From positions 1 through 5,272 of the forward strand of contig CALGIJ010000036.1 in the NCBI GenBank assembly GCA_937915545.1: 5,272 bases of DNA, read 5' to 3'. Every line of letters starts with the position of its first letter. Position 1 is the first letter of the stretch. This document shows, in pieces, positions 1 through 5,272 of this stretch. The position numbers and the translations under genes are program-made. The notes beneath the pieces are model-generated. The model was not told where the DNA came from and ran no database searches. It saw nothing but the letters and a program-made list of their open reading frames with translations. The DNA is from an uncultured Desulfobacterales bacterium (GTDB taxonomy: Bacteria; Desulfobacterota; Desulfobulbia; Desulfobulbales; Desulfocapsaceae).

Positions 1-149
1 TAATCCACGAGCTACATGCCATGGATGAATTTGCAGAACTTGACGCACACAACTTCCATGATGGGATGAGCGGAGAAAGTGGCCTCGTCGTTGTGACGAG
101 CAAAATTGGCGAGGGCGGGCCGCTGAGCCTGCCCACTCTGCAAGGTTGA
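1..149 (+). CDS. 3' end of an unidentified protein-coding gene (partial)
   Basis: A reading frame is open from the left edge of the window (first full codon at 3-5) to a TGA at 147-149, giving about 48 residues that end in GGPLSLPTLQG. The tail has no cysteine, no membrane segment and no motif I recognise, so I assign no function. There is an internal ATG at 21, but no convincing Shine-Dalgarno precedes it, so this is more likely the C-terminus of a longer protein than a complete small peptide. The stop codon overlaps the GAGGAG ribosome binding site (148-153) of the radical SAM gene that starts nine bases later. Co-transcription and translational coupling are therefore likely, and this protein may be the partner or substrate of that enzyme. 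Codon use is mixed but compatible with coding. The assignment as coding rests on the open frame and the tight junction. Confidence 0.55.
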   Translation, partial: IHELHAMDEFAELDAHNFHDGMSGESGLVVVTSKIGEGGPLSLPTLQG

Positions 150-158
150 GGAGAAGGC

Positions 159-1199
159 ATGGAACGCAGGCAGGCGGGCAACCAAGGAAGAGCTGCCGGC
201 TGGTGGCAGAAGGCGCGGGCGGCAGTGCTCGGCGGCAAGCCGCGATTGGATTGCCTGCAAGTCGAGGTCAGCTCGCGCTGCCCCGGACACTGCCGCTACT
301 GCCCGCGCTCCCTGCCCGGGACCGGCACGGGCATGGATATGAGCATGGCGGTGTTTGCTCGCCTGGCACCTCTTTTCGCCTGCGCCCAGCGGGCGCACCT
401 CCAGGGCTGGGGCGAGCCCTTCCTCAACCCCCACTTTTTCGCCATGGCGCGAATGGCCAGGGACGCCGGGTGCCGGGTATCGACCACCACCTGCGGTCTC
501 GGCATGAGCGAGAGCCAGGCGGAGGCTATCGTCGATGCCGGACTCGATGTGGTCGCTTTCTCCCTGTCCGGCACGGACGAGGCCAGCAATGCGCGGCGAC
601 GAGGTGTTCCTTTCACGCGGACCTGCCAGGCCATATCCACCCTGGCCGAGATAAAGCGCCGCCGGGGTACATGCGAGCCGCAGCTGCATCTCGCCTACCT
701 GCTCTTCCCGCAAGAGGTCGAGGCCCTGGCCGGACTACCAAAGCTGATGGCCGACCTCGGTATTACCGCAGCCGTGGTCTCGACCCTCGACTACCTGCCC
801 GATCCCGCGTTGGGGGAAGAGACCTTCGCCACAGCCGACCCCATCCAGCTCGAGCGAACGACGGCCCTCCTGGCCCAAACCGCCGCTCAGGTCGAGCGGC
901 TCGGCGGTCAGCTCCACTACCACTTCCCCCATGCACAGGGGGAAGGCCATGGCTGCCTCGAAAACATCGGCCACTCGCTCTTTATCGCCGCCGATGGCGC
1001 GGTGTCGCCCTGTGTCTTCACCAATGCCCCGGCGCTGCCGGGTGACCCACGCCGCCGGGTCTTCAGCAACATCAGCGAGGAACAGCCGCTTGCCATCTGG
1101 CATGACCCGCAATACAGGGCCTTCCGCCACGACCTGGTCGCCGGCCGCCCCCAAGGTCCCTGCTTGACCTGTCGCAAGCGTTTCGGTGAACCTTGCTGA
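159..1199 (+). CDS. Radical SAM protein with C-terminal SPASM-type cluster domain
   Basis: This 346-residue protein carries the radical SAM [4Fe-4S] motif CPGHCRYC (C41, C45, C48; CxxxCxxC), which in this superfamily binds the cluster that cleaves S-adenosylmethionine. A GEP motif (residues 85-87, within GWGEPF) fits the S-adenosylmethionine-contacting strand. The C-terminus has a SPASM-like pattern: C266-x13-G280-x4-C285, then C335-x2-C338 and a last-residue C346. These can ligand auxiliary iron-sulfur clusters, as in PqqE or anaerobic sulfatase-maturing enzymes. Such proteins usually modify peptides or proteins or serve in cofactor maturation, and are cytoplasmic. The ATG at 159 is chosen because GAGGAG at 148-153 lies five bases upstream. 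The upstream gene ends only nine bases away, so an operon is likely; no gene follows for 800 bases. The exact subfamily and substrate are not recognisable from sequence alone. Family assignment is firm, function unknown. Confidence 0.93.
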   Translation: MERRQAGNQGRAAGWWQKARAAVLGGKPRLDCLQVEVSSRCPGHCRYCPRSLPGTGTGMDMSMAVFARLAPLFACAQRAHLQGWGEPFLNPHFFAMARMARDAGCRVSTTTCGLGMSESQAEAIVDAGLDVVAFSLSGTDEASNARRRGVPFTRTCQAISTLAEIKRRRGTCEPQLHLAYLLFPQEVEALAGLPKLMADLGITAAVVSTLDYLPDPALGEETFATADPIQLERTTALLAQTAAQVERLGGQLHYHFPHAQGEGHGCLENIGHSLFIAADGAVSPCVFTNAPALPGDPRRRVFSNISEEQPLAIWHDPQYRAFRHDLVAGRPQGPCLTCRKRFGEPC

Positions 1200-1451
1200 G
1201 TCTCGCTTCGATGTTATGGGTTGACCTGCGCCTGAAGTTTACTACGCTTGGCGAAGTCAGGGAGCTCTCATGCTCGGCAGATGGAGGGAGAAAGAAGGAT
1301 CAACCAGCCATCTTCACGACACTGCCCCAAACGATCAAGCGATGCGCAGCCTGCTCTCTCCTCGTCGAACGAGCCAAGAGTGTGCAAGCCAGATTCTCAT
1401 TTGGGCATCGATCAAAGACGACCCTCTATTTTTTTTGAATTCCCCTCAGTG

Positions 1452-1576
1452 GGATGAATTTGGCCCTCGCCCAGCCGACAACAGGCATTTTTTTGATAGT
1501 CAGGGGCATGATTCGTCGCGACGCAGTGCCTTCCGATCGAAAAAATGGGCCGAGTGACGGATAGAGGGCGAATCCG
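1452..1576. repeat. Long imperfect inverted repeat (palindromic element)
   Basis: Two arms pair in register over about 125 bases. CATTTTTTTGAT (1486-1497) pairs with ATCGAAAAAATG (1536-1547) with a single G-T wobble. Inside these, GGCAT pairs with GTGCC around a perfect 10-bp palindrome CGTCGCGACG (1514-1523). Outside, GCCCTC (1463-1468) matches GAGGGC (1564-1569), and GGAT near 1452 matches ATCC near 1572. The segments between these helices are mismatched or unequal in length. The order is symmetrical, which is more than a simple terminator needs. It could be a small palindromic or MITE-like repeat, or a structured RNA; no target-site duplication was recognised. The inner pairing is seen directly, and the outer arms are less certain. 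Confidence 0.45.
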
Positions 1577-1800
1577 AGGTGGAGAAGACAGCCGGAAGAC
1601 ATGATACACAGTGGTACTGTTCGATGAGAAAATATTGCAAGATTAGAGTGAAACAGCTACGTTGGCATCAAAATTGGGGCGACCTCAGACCACCCTTACG
1701 TTGCTGGTGGGAGCCCGCTTTGGACGTTTCCTGAAAAAGGGTTCCGAGGCTCACACTGCGTTGGGATTCGCGTTTAGGGTAATTACCGATGCCATGAGTC

Positions 1801-1829
1801 GAATGTTCATCGACCACTCGGGGAATGTT
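1801..1829. promoter_or_regulatory. GAATGTT direct repeat, 22-bp period (possible operator)
   Basis: GAATGTT occurs at 1801-1807 and again at 1823-1829, 22 bases apart, about two helical turns, so both copies would face the same side of the DNA. A perfect palindrome GGTAATTACC lies just upstream (1778-1787). The pair sits directly before the hairpin-rich leader of the porin gene, where a promoter for that leader would be expected. I could not identify a good -35/-10 pair here. Regulator binding is inferred from geometry only. Confidence 0.25.
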
Positions 1830-1833
1830 ATCT

Positions 1834-1973
1834 GGGGAGGCCACTGAAATTGGCAGATAAGGCCTCCTCTCTGTCAGAGATCCGATGTTAAGGCCGGCGT
1901 AAGGAGAGTCAGTGGCTCACTTTACGCCGGCTTCTATTGTAGTACATCCCCTTATTCGCCCTCATGTGGGGGC
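1834..1973 (+). promoter_or_regulatory. Structured 5' leader of the porin gene, with complementary loops
   Basis: Several hairpins lie in series upstream of the porin start. Hairpin A: GGAGGCC (1836-1842) with GGCCTCC (1861-1867), extendable to nine pairs. A small one: TCTCT-GTC-AGAGA (1868-1880), which competes with the outer pairs of A. Hairpin B: AGGCCGGCGTAA (1891-1902) with TTACGCCGGCTT (1922-1933), 12 pairs with one wobble, topped by GAG/CTC around the loop TCAGTGG (1909-1915). Hairpin C: GCCCTC-ATGT-GGGGGC (1958-1973), ending 11 bases before the AAAGGAG ribosome binding site. GCCACTGA (1840-1847, running into the loop of A) is perfectly complementary to TCAGTGGC (1909-1916, the loop of B). 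This allows a kissing loop or an alternative fold. No long T-run follows B, so it is not a canonical terminator. No known riboswitch consensus was recognised. The pairing is seen; regulation is inferred. Confidence 0.5.
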
Positions 1974-1997
1974 AACAATTCCTCAAAGGAGAAAAGT

Positions 1998-3221
1998 ATG
2001 AAGAAATGTTATGCAGCGGCTGCGGGTCTGATGCTTATCGGGATGGCAGCGACCACCGCTTCCGCCGCCCTCGAGAATGAGTTTGGCGGGTATTGGCGGA
2101 GTCGCTTTCTCTATATGGACAATTTCGACGGTACGGACAGCGACAGCGTTTTCTATGTCGATCAACGCACCCAAATTTTCTATACCGCCAAATTCAGCGA
2201 AAACTTCAAATTCGTCAACAAATTCGAATTCAACTCTGGATGGGGCGACACCACCAACAAGAACGCTGCCGCTGCCGGGCTTGGCGCTGGCGGCGACTTC
2301 GGCGCCGACGGCAAGGGCAACTTCCGGATCAAGAATACCTACGCCGATTTCAACGTTGGCGCGATGCTTAACGCCCGCATCGGTATCCAGGATTTTACCA
2401 TTTCCCGAGGCTTTATCTTCGATGACGATGCCTCCGGCATCAGGCTGACCGGCAAGTTCGGCAACGTCACCGTGCCTCTGGTCTGGATGGTTCTCGATGA
2501 CAATGACGTCGCCGGCTGGGACGTTGCCACCGCCTCCAATCAGAACCAGAACCTTCTCGCTGCTATGGCTGCGGTCAAGGTCAATGACGCAATGACCTTC
2601 ACCCCCTTCTTCGTCTATCACATCATCAACGACAGTGAGCTGGTGCAGGATAGCAAGAACTGGTATCTCGGCGCCGATGCCGATCTCAAGTTCGGTGATG
2701 TCGCCGTATGGGGAACCGCGATCTATAACGGCGGCCAGATCGACGATATAGACAACAAAGCCTATCTCGGTGCCGTCGGTGTCGACGCCGGCCTGGTTCA
2801 CGGTCAATTTTTCTATGCCAGCGGCGACGACGGCGATGATGCCAGCGAGAACACCGCCTTCACCCCGGCCCCAGGACGCTCCTACTACTGGGCGGAAATC
2901 ATGGGACTTGGCGTTTTTGACGACTACGTCTCCAACGGCTCGCCCGGGGATGGCATCAGCAATGTCTGGGCCGCCAATGCCGGCGTCACCCTCAAGCCAA
3001 TCGATAAAATGCAGATCGACGCCGACCTGTGGTATGCTGCCCTGGCTGAGGACAACACCGCCGGGGACAAGGAACTCGGCTGGGAGATCGATGGCAAGAT
3101 CGGGTATAGCCTCTATGACAACCTGATGGCGGAAGCCATTGTCGCCTACCTGATATCCGGTGACGCGACCGGTGAGGAGAACATCATGGAAGCAGGCGTT
3201 CGGCTGTCCCTCAAGTTCTAA
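1998..3221 (+). CDS. Outer-membrane beta-barrel porin-like protein
   Basis: This 407-residue exported protein starts with a classic signal peptide: MKK, a hydrophobic stretch, and ASA before a signal peptidase I cut after about residue 23. The mature part is made of short amphipathic strands with alternating hydrophobic and polar residues, many aromatics (for example FGGYWRSRFLYMD) and Gly/Asp/Asn-rich turns, with no hydrophobic helix. It ends in VRLSLKF; the terminal Phe is the usual signal for outer-membrane barrel assembly. The C-terminal part (about residues 345-395, with GWEIDGKIGYSLYDNLMAE) resembles the last strands of alginate-export/porin-like proteins common in Desulfuromonadota. 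Loops are unusually acidic (DGTDSDS, DDDAS, GDDGDDAS), suggesting cation binding or selectivity. The ATG at 1998 is set by AAAGGAG at 1985-1991, six bases upstream. It appears monocistronic, with a structured leader before it and a hairpin after it. Substrate unknown. Confidence 0.85.
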   Translation: MKKCYAAAAGLMLIGMAATTASAALENEFGGYWRSRFLYMDNFDGTDSDSVFYVDQRTQIFYTAKFSENFKFVNKFEFNSGWGDTTNKNAAAAGLGAGGDFGADGKGNFRIKNTYADFNVGAMLNARIGIQDFTISRGFIFDDDASGIRLTGKFGNVTVPLVWMVLDDNDVAGWDVATASNQNQNLLAAMAAVKVNDAMTFTPFFVYHIINDSELVQDSKNWYLGADADLKFGDVAVWGTAIYNGGQIDDIDNKAYLGAVGVDAGLVHGQFFYASGDDGDDASENTAFTPAPGRSYYWAEIMGLGVFDDYVSNGSPGDGISNVWAANAGVTLKPIDKMQIDADLWYAALAEDNTAGDKELGWEIDGKIGYSLYDNLMAEAIVAYLISGDATGEENIMEAGVRLSLKF

Positions 3222-3240
3222 GCCTGGCTGACAAGACCAC

Positions 3241-3290
3241 CACCAGGGTACGTCAGATCCTTCGGCAATGCCGAACGACGTACCCTGGTG
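3241..3290. terminator. Strong hairpin between convergent genes, possible bidirectional terminator
   Basis: A 14-bp perfect stem, CACCAGGGTACGTC (3241-3254) with GACGTACCCTGGTG (3277-3290), encloses a second hairpin TTCGGC-AAT-GCCGAA (3261-3275). It begins 19 bases after the porin stop and lies 64 bases beyond the end of the convergent ThiC-family gene, where a shared terminator is expected. Neither side has a proper U-tract: AAAAGACAG follows on the plus strand and GTGGTCTTG on the minus strand. It may therefore stabilise 3' ends or belong to a repeated palindrome family instead of ending transcription by itself. Confidence 0.6.
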
Positions 3291-3354
3291 AAAAGACAGA
3301 ACTCAGGGCTGGACAAATGCCGTCCGATCAGCCAGCCAGCCCTGCCGCTCCGGG

Positions 3355-4683
3355 TCAGCCGGCCGTCGTCTTATGGCGACACTTGTCCCCGCTGATATCA
3401 TCCCTGAAAAGCGAGAACCCCCGTTCCATGGCGCAGAAATCGCCGCACATGGTGCATGTTGCCTGGTTTTCCGGCTTACGGCTGTCGCGCACCTGGCGCA
3501 TCTTTTCGGGGAACATCGATAACCTGAAATATTCCTCGAAGTCGCTGTCCCTGCGGGCCAAAGCGACCTGTTTTTCCAGCTCTCTCCGTTCTGGGTATTT
3601 GGCGATATCGCCGATCCGGGCAGCCAAGCGAGTCGCGCGCACCCCTTCCCGGACATCGTTTTCGTTGGGCAGGGCCAAGTGCTCAGCCGGGGTGATATAG
3701 CAGATGAGATCCGCTCCATGCCATGCCGACTGTGCCGCACCGATCGCGGCGGTGATATGATCGTACCCTGCTCCCGAGTCGGCGGGCAAGGGGCCCAGCA
3801 CATAATAGGGGGCGCCACCGCTCATCCGCTTTTCCAGCATGATGTTGCCGGCGATCTCGTCGAGCGGCACATGGCCCGGGCCTTCCACCATCATCTGGCA
3901 CCCCATCTCCCGCCCCAGTTCGGCGAGCTCGCAGTTGATGATCATTTCGGCCATCTGCGCCCGGTCATGGCTGTCGTGAATCGCGCCAGCGCGGATACCG
4001 TTGCCAAGTGACAGCACCGCGTCATACTTCTTCATCAGGGCGCAGACCCGGTCGAATTGCTCGTAGAGAGGATTTTCGCAGTGGTTATACTCCATCCACG
4101 AGACCATGAAGGTGCCGCCCTTGGAAACCAGGCCTCCATAGCGAAACCCCTGTTTGCGAAGACGCTCGATGGAAAAACGGTTGATGCCGCAATGAATGGC
4201 CATGAAGGACAGGCCGTCCGCGAGCTGGCGTTCAATCAGGTCAAAAAGATATTCCGCATCGAGTTTATTAGGGTTCCGATATTTTCTCGCGGCCTCGGCA
4301 AAGGCCTGATACAAAGGCACATTACCGACCGGCAGCGAACAGTGTTCAAGCACAGCCCGGCGAACGGCATCAAGATCTCCTCCTGTTGACAGTTCCATCA
4401 AAGTATCCGCCCCCTCTTCCTCGGCAATTCGCGCCTTGCGTATTTCCAGCGCGACGTCGGAGATGTCGGAAGAAGTACCTATGGAGGCATTGACCTTGGT
4501 CCGCAATCCCTTGCCTATCCCACAAACCCTCTGATTCCCACGGTGCGGATTGCATGGGATGACGATATGGCCGGCAGCTACCCCGCACCGTATCTCTTCA
4601 GGGGAAAAACCTTCATCTTTCGCCACGATCGCCATACTCTCCGTCACCGTTCCTTCCTTCGCCAATTCAAGCTGGGTTTTCAT
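3355..4683 (-). CDS. bzaF: ThiC-family radical SAM enzyme, probable 5-hydroxybenzimidazole synthase BzaF
   Basis: This 442-residue protein is a clear member of the ThiC family. It has the GIGKGLRTKVNASIGTSSD block (55-73), STGGDLD (99-105), IHCGI (163-167), EGPGHVPLD (267-275, with H271), YDHITAAIG (307-315), TPAEHL (331-336, with H335) and a C-terminal CTMCGDFC cluster motif (C410, C413, C417). ThiC converts aminoimidazole ribotide (AIR) to the thiamin pyrimidine; the paralogue BzaF converts AIR to 5-hydroxybenzimidazole, precursor of the cobalamin lower ligand. BzaF is preferred because the leader holds a cobalamin riboswitch and no thiamin one. Usual ThiC stretches also look altered: IPCNPHRGNQR (42-52) where IP-N-N-x-NH is typical, and LGNGIRAG (226-233) for LGDGLRPG. 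The CX2CX3C spacing also occurs in short ThiCs, to my recollection, so it does not decide. It lacks the N-terminal domain of long ThiCs. The ATG at 4683 follows GGAGG (4698-4694) by ten bases. ThiC remains the alternative. Confidence 0.8.
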   Translation of the reverse strand: MKTQLELAKEGTVTESMAIVAKDEGFSPEEIRCGVAAGHIVIPCNPHRGNQRVCGIGKGLRTKVNASIGTSSDISDVALEIRKARIAEEEGADTLMELSTGGDLDAVRRAVLEHCSLPVGNVPLYQAFAEAARKYRNPNKLDAEYLFDLIERQLADGLSFMAIHCGINRFSIERLRKQGFRYGGLVSKGGTFMVSWMEYNHCENPLYEQFDRVCALMKKYDAVLSLGNGIRAGAIHDSHDRAQMAEMIINCELAELGREMGCQMMVEGPGHVPLDEIAGNIMLEKRMSGGAPYYVLGPLPADSGAGYDHITAAIGAAQSAWHGADLICYITPAEHLALPNENDVREGVRATRLAARIGDIAKYPERRELEKQVALARRDSDFEEYFRLSMFPEKMRQVRDSRKPENQATCTMCGDFCAMERGFSLFRDDISGDKCRHKTTAG

Positions 4684-4690
4684 CGCTGCT

Positions 4691-4698
4691 GTTCCTCC
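4691..4698 (-). promoter_or_regulatory. Ribosome binding site of the bzaF-like gene
   Basis: GGAGGAAC on the minus strand, with GGAGG ten bases before the ATG at 4683. It lies just downstream of the leader terminator, so it is transcribed only when that terminator is read through. This supports the chosen start. Confidence 0.75.
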
Positions 4699-4727
4699 AT
4701 GCCGGTAATTCCTGTCGTGCGGGCAAT

Positions 4728-4769
4728 AAAAAAGTCCGCGCCACGGGGTACGCCCCGCGACACGGACTT
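4728..4769 (-). terminator. Intrinsic terminator in the leader (riboswitch expression platform)
   Basis: On the minus strand AAGTCCGTGTCGCGGGG pairs with CCCCGTGGCGCGGACTT to form a 17-bp stem (three G-U pairs) with a CGTA tetraloop, running straight into TTTTTTATT. It lies 23 bases after the riboswitch and about 45 bases before the gene start, the standard position for a transcription-attenuation platform. With cobalamin bound it should form and stop transcription early. A possible antiterminator pairs CGGGG from the 3' strand of riboswitch P1 (near 4796) with CCCCG of the terminator's 3' arm; that pairing is inferred. Confidence 0.9.
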
Positions 4770-4792
4770 ATACGGACAAGAAAGTCTTTGTT

Positions 4793-4970
4793 CCCCCGGG
4801 CAGGTCTTCTGACTCGCGGGTCATCCTCCGACTGCACCTTCCCGTTCCTCGAACAGGAACAGTGGTCATCACACAGTCATCGTCACCGCTTACAGCGCTG
4901 GCCCAACGTTACGGTTTTACACCGTATTCCCTTTTCACCGCCGTACGTTAAGAACGGCCGGCACCCGGAA
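4793..4970 (-). promoter_or_regulatory. Cobalamin (adenosylcobalamin-class) riboswitch
   Basis: On the minus strand the conserved elements appear in the right order. They are GGGUGCC near the start (4968-4962), GGUGAAAAGGGAA (4939-4927), the hairpin UACGGU...ACCGUA (4926-4910), GCUGUAAGCGGUGACG (about 4897-4882), and ACCACUG (4866-4860, for the usual GCCACUG). Then come the stem GUUCCU-GUUCG-AGGAAC (4860-4844), CGGGAAGG (4844-4837), and the 3' hallmark AGUCAGAAGACCUGCCC (4814-4798). CCGGG (4968-4964) and CCCGG (4800-4796) close P1. This RNA class binds cobalamins and represses B12-synthesis or transport genes. Here it precedes a terminator and a ThiC-family gene, so it should shut off that gene when B12 is plentiful. 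No TPP-riboswitch (THI box) consensus was found in the leader. Confidence 0.94.
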
Positions 4971-4993
4971 GATATGGTTTCAGTTCGCGAGCG

Positions 4994-5022
4994 ATGATAC
5001 TCGATTGGCAAACAAAGGTAAA
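4994..5022 (-). promoter_or_regulatory. Sigma70-like promoter for the riboswitch-bzaF transcript
   Basis: On the minus strand TTTACC (5022-5017, -35-like, 4/6 match) is followed after exactly 17 bases by TATCAT (4999-4994, -10-like, 5/6 match). Transcription would start near 4987, about 17 bases before the riboswitch P1 helix. Two overlapping inverted repeats cover the -35 region: TGGCAAA/TTTGCCA (5006-5012 and 5034-5040) and GGTAAA/TTTACC (5017-5022 and 5049-5054). They could be an operator or chance. Confidence 0.65.
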
Positions 5023-5054
5023 TGCCCATCTCCTTTGCCAGGGGCCTTTTTACC

Positions 5055-5272
5055 GAGGCATCGGCTCCACTCGTGAAAATTATCCGCGAAATTCCCCATT
5101 ATTAGCAACCACTTTTATTCATTGTTGTTTTAAGGTTTTTCACCCATGGCTTTGCAACGTACAAGACCAGATTTTTTTATTGTCACCACTTAGTTCATTA
5201 TTATCGTTGAACGAATGCTTGTGTTTACGGCCAGTAGGCATAAGAATGGCCGATTCCGCTCCTGCCTCAAAA
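5055..5272. other. AT-rich intergenic stretch; no gene seen
   Basis: This end of the window is clearly more AT-rich than the rest, with runs such as T7 near 5172-5178. No frame has a ribosome binding site or codon bias typical of the neighbours. A weak plus-strand promoter-like pair, TTGTCA (5180-5185) and TATCGT (5202-5207) with a 16-base spacer, and an inverted repeat CGGCCA/TGGCCG (5228-5252) are visible. They could serve a gene to the right of the window, which cannot be judged here. Confidence 0.5.

Larger units (their letters stand above)
1200..1833. other. Long non-coding gap; no supportable gene
   Basis: No convincing gene lies in this stretch. Short open frames on both strands lack Shine-Dalgarno sequences, have untypical composition and show no recognisable motif. 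What can be seen: a T8 run at 1429-1436 without a good preceding hairpin; a small hairpin CTCGT-CGA-ACGAG at 1361-1373; the long imperfect palindrome listed separately (about 1452-1576); a perfect 10-bp palindrome GGTAATTACC at 1778-1787; and the repeated GAATGTT heptamer at 1801 and 1823. I found no clear terminator directly after the radical SAM gene and no tRNA or rRNA. The length suggests decayed DNA, a mobile-element remnant, or an unrecognised non-coding RNA. Confidence 0.6.

Noticed and set aside
12..713. Long minus-strand open frame (233 codons) across the radical SAM gene
   Set aside because: It is the antisense shadow of a GC-rich gene whose plus frame has clear CxxxCxxC, GEP and SPASM motifs. 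The minus frame shows no motif.
1193..1609. Several overlapping short frames on both strands after the radical SAM gene
   Set aside because: They overlap each other in different frames, lack ribosome binding sites, and cross the T8 run and the palindrome. None shows a motif.
1662..1680. Sigma54-like promoter TGGCAT-N5-TTGGG
   Set aside because: The essential GC at -12 is GG here, and the site lies over 300 bases from the porin start. The match is too weak to support.
1680..1800. Possible GEMM (c-di-GMP/cGAMP) riboswitch, suggested by GGTAATTACCGATG
   Set aside because: Only this short 3'-like piece is reminiscent. The conserved ACGCAAAGC core and the paired stems are missing.
1662..1847. 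61-codon plus-strand open frame starting at TTG
   Set aside because: No Shine-Dalgarno and no recognisable domain, and it runs into the hairpin leader. Its composition looks plausible but nothing supports it as a gene.
1983..2807. Minus-strand open frame of 274 codons opposite the porin
   Set aside because: It is an antisense shadow. The plus frame has a signal peptide, a ribosome binding site, barrel strands and a terminal Phe, while the minus frame is Val/Gly/Glu-rich low-complexity sequence typical of a reverse reading.
4684..4990. TPP riboswitch, the usual leader of thiC
   Set aside because: The THI-box elements are absent; the conserved boxes present are those of a cobalamin riboswitch.
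5140..5271. Minus-strand frame open from the right edge to a TGA at 5142-5140, about 43 codons
   Set aside because: It could be the end of a gene outside the window, but the region is AT-rich, third positions are unbiased, and the residues show no motif. A frame of this length is easily reached by chance.

Overview
This window looks like the chromosome of an anaerobic, moderately GC-rich Gram-negative bacterium, most plausibly a member of the Desulfuromonadales/Desulfuromonadota. The evidence is an outer-membrane beta-barrel protein with a signal peptide and a C-terminal Phe, a short ThiC-family enzyme best explained as the oxygen-sensitive 5-hydroxybenzimidazole synthase BzaF, and a SPASM-type radical SAM protein. 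The taxon is inferred from family distribution and was not tested by any search.

Layout, left to right. Positions 1-149 (+) hold the 3' end of an unidentified gene. Its stop codon overlaps the ribosome binding site of a complete radical SAM/SPASM gene (159-1199, +), so the two look like one operon. A gap of about 800 bases (1200-1997) has no convincing gene. It contains a long imperfect palindrome (about 1452-1576), a spaced direct repeat (1801-1829) and, next to the following gene, a run of hairpins (1834-1973) whose loops are complementary to each other. This leads into an outer-membrane porin-like gene (1998-3221, +). A strong hairpin (3241-3290) separates it from a convergent gene.

The minus-strand unit (about 5022 down to 3355) is the best-supported regulatory system here. 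In transcription order it has a sigma70-like promoter (17-bp spacer), a cobalamin riboswitch (about 4970-4793), an intrinsic terminator (4769-4728) and a ThiC-family gene (4683-3355). A B12-sensing leader, not a thiamin-sensing one, in front of a ThiC paralogue indicates that the enzyme makes the benzimidazole lower ligand of cobalamin (BzaF) and not the thiamin pyrimidine. The product pathway would then switch off its own first step by transcription attenuation.

The last 220 bases (5055-5272) are AT-rich and hold no gene I can support. The main leads are the BzaF reassignment with its complete attenuation circuit, and the unassigned structured leader in front of the porin.
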